Assembly: GCA_028290545.1 (NCBI GenBank)
Contig: JAQGJP010000087.1
Coordinates: 1-35,908 of the forward strand
Reading direction: 5' to 3'
Length of the DNA stretch: 35,908 nucleotides
Source of the DNA: Rhizobium sp.
GTDB taxonomy: Bacteria; Pseudomonadota; Alphaproteobacteria; Rhizobiales; Rhizobiaceae
This document shows, one piece after another, positions 33,894 to 35,908 of this stretch (position 1 is its first letter; every line of letters begins with the position of its first letter). The notes beneath the pieces were generated by a model. That model did no database searches. It was given only the letters and a program-made list of their open reading frames with translations, and had not been told where the DNA came from. The position numbers were made by a program, and so were the translations under genes.

Positions 33894-34559
33894 ATGGTTC
33901 TGGCGCGTCTGGCTAGCCTGCTGCTTTTTGGAGCCCTTGGGGCCTATGCGGTTTTGCTTGCGGCTCAAGACCGCAACGAGTCATACATGCTTTCGGTCGG
34001 GAAGCGTCTGGATTTGGAGCAATCCGTGACGATCGAACAGGTCGGCGCGGCAGCGCGCTACATAATGTCTCCCGCATTCGAACATTCGTGCCGTTCGGAC
34101 ATCCTCAGACCCGCCTTGACAATAGTGCTTTATGATCTCGGCCGCGCAAACCGCGTCAGCGACTATGACGGCTGGGTAAAGGCCAACATGGCAACGCTGG
34201 CTTATCTCAATTCGATGATCCGCTGCCTGCCCGCCGATGGCAATGTGTGGCTGCGGGACGTTCTCGTCTCTCGCGCGATTGCAGAAAATCCGCAGAGTCT
34301 TCATGATAAAATGGCAGTTTCGCGTGCACTCATGCCGTATGAGGGGCCGCAACTCTTTGCCAGACTGTTTCTGTGGAAACGGATTTCCCCGCTTGCGCTC
34401 GCAACATCCGAGGACCTGGCGCGAGCCGATATCAGCACCGTATTGCTCCATGGCGGGGATAAGCTCAATGCGGCAATGCGTGATCGCAAGTCACCCGCGT
34501 TCGAGACGCTGCTGACAAGTGAAATCAAGAGGATCAAGACCAGCGCACCTCCATCCTGA
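33894..34559 (+). CDS. N-terminally anchored periplasmic protein of unknown function
   Basis: The 221-aa product has one N-terminal hydrophobic segment (about residues 3-24, ARLASLLLFGALGAYAVLLAA), probably an uncleaved anchor, then a mostly helical hydrophilic region. Two Cys (EHSCRSD and MIRCLPADG) could pair in the periplasm. It starts nine bases after the preceding stop (the ribosome-binding site is weak), which suggests co-transcription with the exported protein upstream and the wza-like gene. I do not recognise a family; a role in EPS assembly is suggested only by position. Confidence 0.65.
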   Translation: MVLARLASLLLFGALGAYAVLLAAQDRNESYMLSVGKRLDLEQSVTIEQVGAAARYIMSPAFEHSCRSDILRPALTIVLYDLGRANRVSDYDGWVKANMATLAYLNSMIRCLPADGNVWLRDVLVSRAIAENPQSLHDKMAVSRALMPYEGPQLFARLFLWKRISPLALATSEDLARADISTVLLHGGDKLNAAMRDRKSPAFETLLTSEIKRIKTSAPPS

Positions 34560-34861
34560 AGGGACGGGCACTGGTGGGGGTGGGTAGCCAGATTATGCTG
34601 TGTTGCAGCATTTTTCCAGGTTTTCGGCCAGCGCTGATCGCTTCACTTTCCGGCGGGATCTCAAAAGGCCAGAGGCGCGAAATACTGCGACATCCGAAAA
34701 CTCAACACCAGCACAACGAAATACTATTATACGTTCCTTTTGCATCGAACGCTATACATCAACATTATGCAAGGGTGATTAAATTAGATATTAACAAAAG
34801 GTAAATTTCCAGTTAGACTTTTTTCGCAACTGCAATATAGATGTCAGTCGAGTAGTTTGAG
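34560..34861. other. Intergenic region before the exoY-like gene
   Basis: About 300 bases: a G-rich start (ggtgggggtggg), a hairpin with T-run, then AT-rich sequence up to the exoY-like start that should contain its promoter. No -10/-35 pair was assigned with confidence, and no credible open frame is present. Confidence 0.45.
34595..34615 (+). terminator. Candidate intrinsic terminator
   Basis: atgctg (34595-34600) pairs with cagcat (34606-34611) over a 5-base loop and runs into a T5 tract (34611-34615). It is located 36 bases after the stop at 34559, which is a natural place to end the wza-like operon. The stem is short, so efficiency may be low. Confidence 0.5.
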
Positions 34862-35584
34862 ATGGTGGACGTCATGGACATGCCCGAGTCTTCCCTGAGA
34901 ACCCGCATACAGCGCGCCGGACATGCCAATGGCCTGGATATGGTCTCGGAGCTACAGGGGGAGAATCCGACCATACCAGCGCTTCGCCTTTTTACGAAGC
35001 GAATGGCCGATCTCGTCGTCGCCGCCTTTGCCCTTGCTGCCCTGCTGCCGGTTTTGATAGCCTGTGCGATCGCCATCCGGTGGGAAAGCCCGGGGCCGGT
35101 GTTCTTCAGGCAGATCCGCTGGGGCCAGGGCGGGCGCAAGATCACCGTCTACAAGTTTCGTTCGATGCATACCGATATGTGCGACGCATCCGGAGTGAAC
35201 CAGACCGTGGCGGGCGACGCGCGCATTACCAGGGTGGGCGCCTTCCTTCGCAAGTCCAATTTTGATGAACTACCGCAGCTGATCAACGTTCTGAAAGGCG
35301 ATATGTCGCTCGTCGGCCCGAGATGCCATGCCGTCGGCATGAAGGCGGCGGGCGTGCTTTACGAAGAACTGGTTCCGAACTACCACCTGCGCCACGCCAT
35401 GAAACCGGGCATAACCGGCCTTGCGCAGATGCGCGGGCTGCGCGGACCAACCGATACGGCCGCCAGATCGAGAGCGCGGATTGCCGCCGATCTATATTAT
35501 ATCCAGAATTATTCCGTGATGCTGGATTTCAAGATAATGCTGGGAACGCTGAAAAACGAAGTTTTTCGCGGTTCGGGATTTTAG
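34862..35584 (+). CDS. exoY: ExoY/PssA-like undecaprenyl-phosphate sugar-1-phosphate transferase
   Basis: The 240-aa product is a bacterial sugar transferase that starts EPS synthesis by moving a hexose-1-phosphate from UDP-sugar to undecaprenyl phosphate. One membrane segment (about residues 46-68) is followed by the signature order GPVFFRQIRWGQGGRKITVYKFRSMHTD, ITRVGAFLRKSNFDELPQLINVLKGDMSLVGPR and KPGITGLAQMRG. It lacks the long N-terminal membrane region of WbaP, so it is of the short ExoY/PssA type. Starts at 34862, 34874 and 34880 are all possible. Galactose or glucose as first sugar cannot be decided. The symbol follows Sinorhizobium usage. Confidence 0.93.
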   Translation: MVDVMDMPESSLRTRIQRAGHANGLDMVSELQGENPTIPALRLFTKRMADLVVAAFALAALLPVLIACAIAIRWESPGPVFFRQIRWGQGGRKITVYKFRSMHTDMCDASGVNQTVAGDARITRVGAFLRKSNFDELPQLINVLKGDMSLVGPRCHAVGMKAAGVLYEELVPNYHLRHAMKPGITGLAQMRGLRGPTDTAARSRARIAADLYYIQNYSVMLDFKIMLGTLKNEVFRGSGF

Positions 35585-35594
35585 AAATACGAAA

Positions 35595-35777
35595 TCAAGC
35601 CATCTCGACCTTGGGCTTGCCCGCGTGGATCACCGACATGATGGCGCGGCTGGCTTTCTCGTAACGCCGGTCGTTGTGATATTCAAAGCGGATGGCGAAT
35701 TCGTGCATCACCAGGATGCGGTCGGAGAGCGCCACCATTTCCGGCATGTCGCTGGAGATCAGCTGGATCGACATCCC
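35595..35777 (-). pseudogene. C-terminal remnant of a sugar ABC-transporter ATP-binding protein
   Basis: The minus strand encodes about 60 residues ending KPKVEMA, with a stop at 35595-35597. The sequence GMSIQLISSDMPEMVALSDRILVM matches the C-terminal region of RbsA/MglA-type sugar ABC ATPases (the ISSxxPE...SDRILVM segment after the second Walker B). Similarity ends at about 35777, where the plus strand turns into an alpha/beta hydrolase in mid-gene. The frame continues to 35837 antisense to that gene, but those residues look unrelated. This is a decayed or truncated gene, roughly 60 of an expected 500 residues. Confidence 0.8.
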
Positions 35778-35908
35778 TCGACAGCGATCGCGTGATTCTT
35801 GCGGGCGACAGTGCAGGCGCCAGCATTGCCGCGGCACTCGCGGTTCGAGCCCGCAACCGGCAGATTCCGATTTTGGGCCAGGTTTTGGTCTATCCCGCGA
35901 CCGATCTT
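35777..35908 (+). pseudogene. Internal fragment of an HSL-family alpha/beta hydrolase, N-terminus missing
   Basis: From 35777 to the window end the plus strand encodes 44 residues that match the centre of hormone-sensitive-lipase-type esterases: LDSDRVILAGDSAGASIAAAL, with the GDSAG nucleophile elbow, then VLVYPATDL. Upstream in this frame there is no family sequence and no start, and the DNA instead encodes the ABC-transporter remnant on the other strand. The gene has therefore lost its N-terminal half (the HGGG oxyanion region) through a rearrangement, unless the assembly is wrong. The rest lies outside the window. Confidence 0.75.

Overview
This window is a large surface-polysaccharide (exopolysaccharide, EPS) locus of an alphaproteobacterium, most likely of the Rhizobiaceae (Rhizobium/Agrobacterium/Neorhizobium relatives). 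That placement is an inference. It rests on high-GC coding sequence with AT-rich promoters, a PssD/PssE split glycosyltransferase, ExoY/ExoP/ExoZ-like proteins, an RTX-tagged glycanase and a palindromic intergenic element of a kind I associate with rhizobia. No rRNA, tRNA, CRISPR array or intact transposase was seen.

Layout. 1-1057: the tail of an unidentified gene, a possible 30-aa membrane peptide and a WcaF-like acetyltransferase. 1090-4120: two small membrane proteins and a Wzc/ExoP-type co-polymerase with a BY-kinase domain. 4401-6007: a 51-aa Asp/Gly-rich protein coupled to a two-domain SGNH esterase, and an unannotated 53-aa membrane protein related to the one at 1090-1383. 6181-9806: PssE/PssD, a GT4 and a GT2 glycosyltransferase. 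9815-14944: an OafA-like acyltransferase and a 1285-aa GH5 glycanase with a long repeat region and RTX tail. 15353-19045: a minus-strand operon of GT4, ExoZ-like acyltransferase and Wzx flippase. About 19307-19579: a MITE-like element. 19688-22478: a Wzy-like polymerase, an unknown membrane protein and a NolL-like acyltransferase. 22485-25735: a Tat-exported GH5 glycanase with a LamG-like tail, and a GT4. 26384-29805: the dTDP-L-rhamnose operon rfbCBDA. 29913-31469: a second, O-antigen ligase/polymerase-like protein. 31933-35584: a Wza-like lipoprotein, two unknown exported or anchored proteins and an ExoY-like priming transferase. 35595-35908: two broken genes (sugar ABC ATPase tail and alpha/beta hydrolase) joined head to head at about 35777.

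How it fits together (inference from families). The ExoY-like enzyme would load the first sugar on undecaprenyl phosphate. PssD/E, three GT4s and one GT2 would extend the repeat unit, which should include L-rhamnose from RfbA-D. Three membrane acyltransferases and the WcaF-like enzyme would decorate it. Wzx would flip it, one of the two Wzy candidates would polymerise it, and the Wzc/ExoP and Wza proteins would control length and export. Two GH5 enzymes with different export routes and a predicted SGNH esterase could trim or deacetylate the product outside the cytoplasm.

The most interesting points are the paired small membrane proteins sharing SLISGLxER, the GH5-repeat-RTX glycanase, the beta-rich insertion inside the second GH5 domain, the 51-aa/SGNH pair, the two polymerase candidates, and the broken-gene junction at the right edge.
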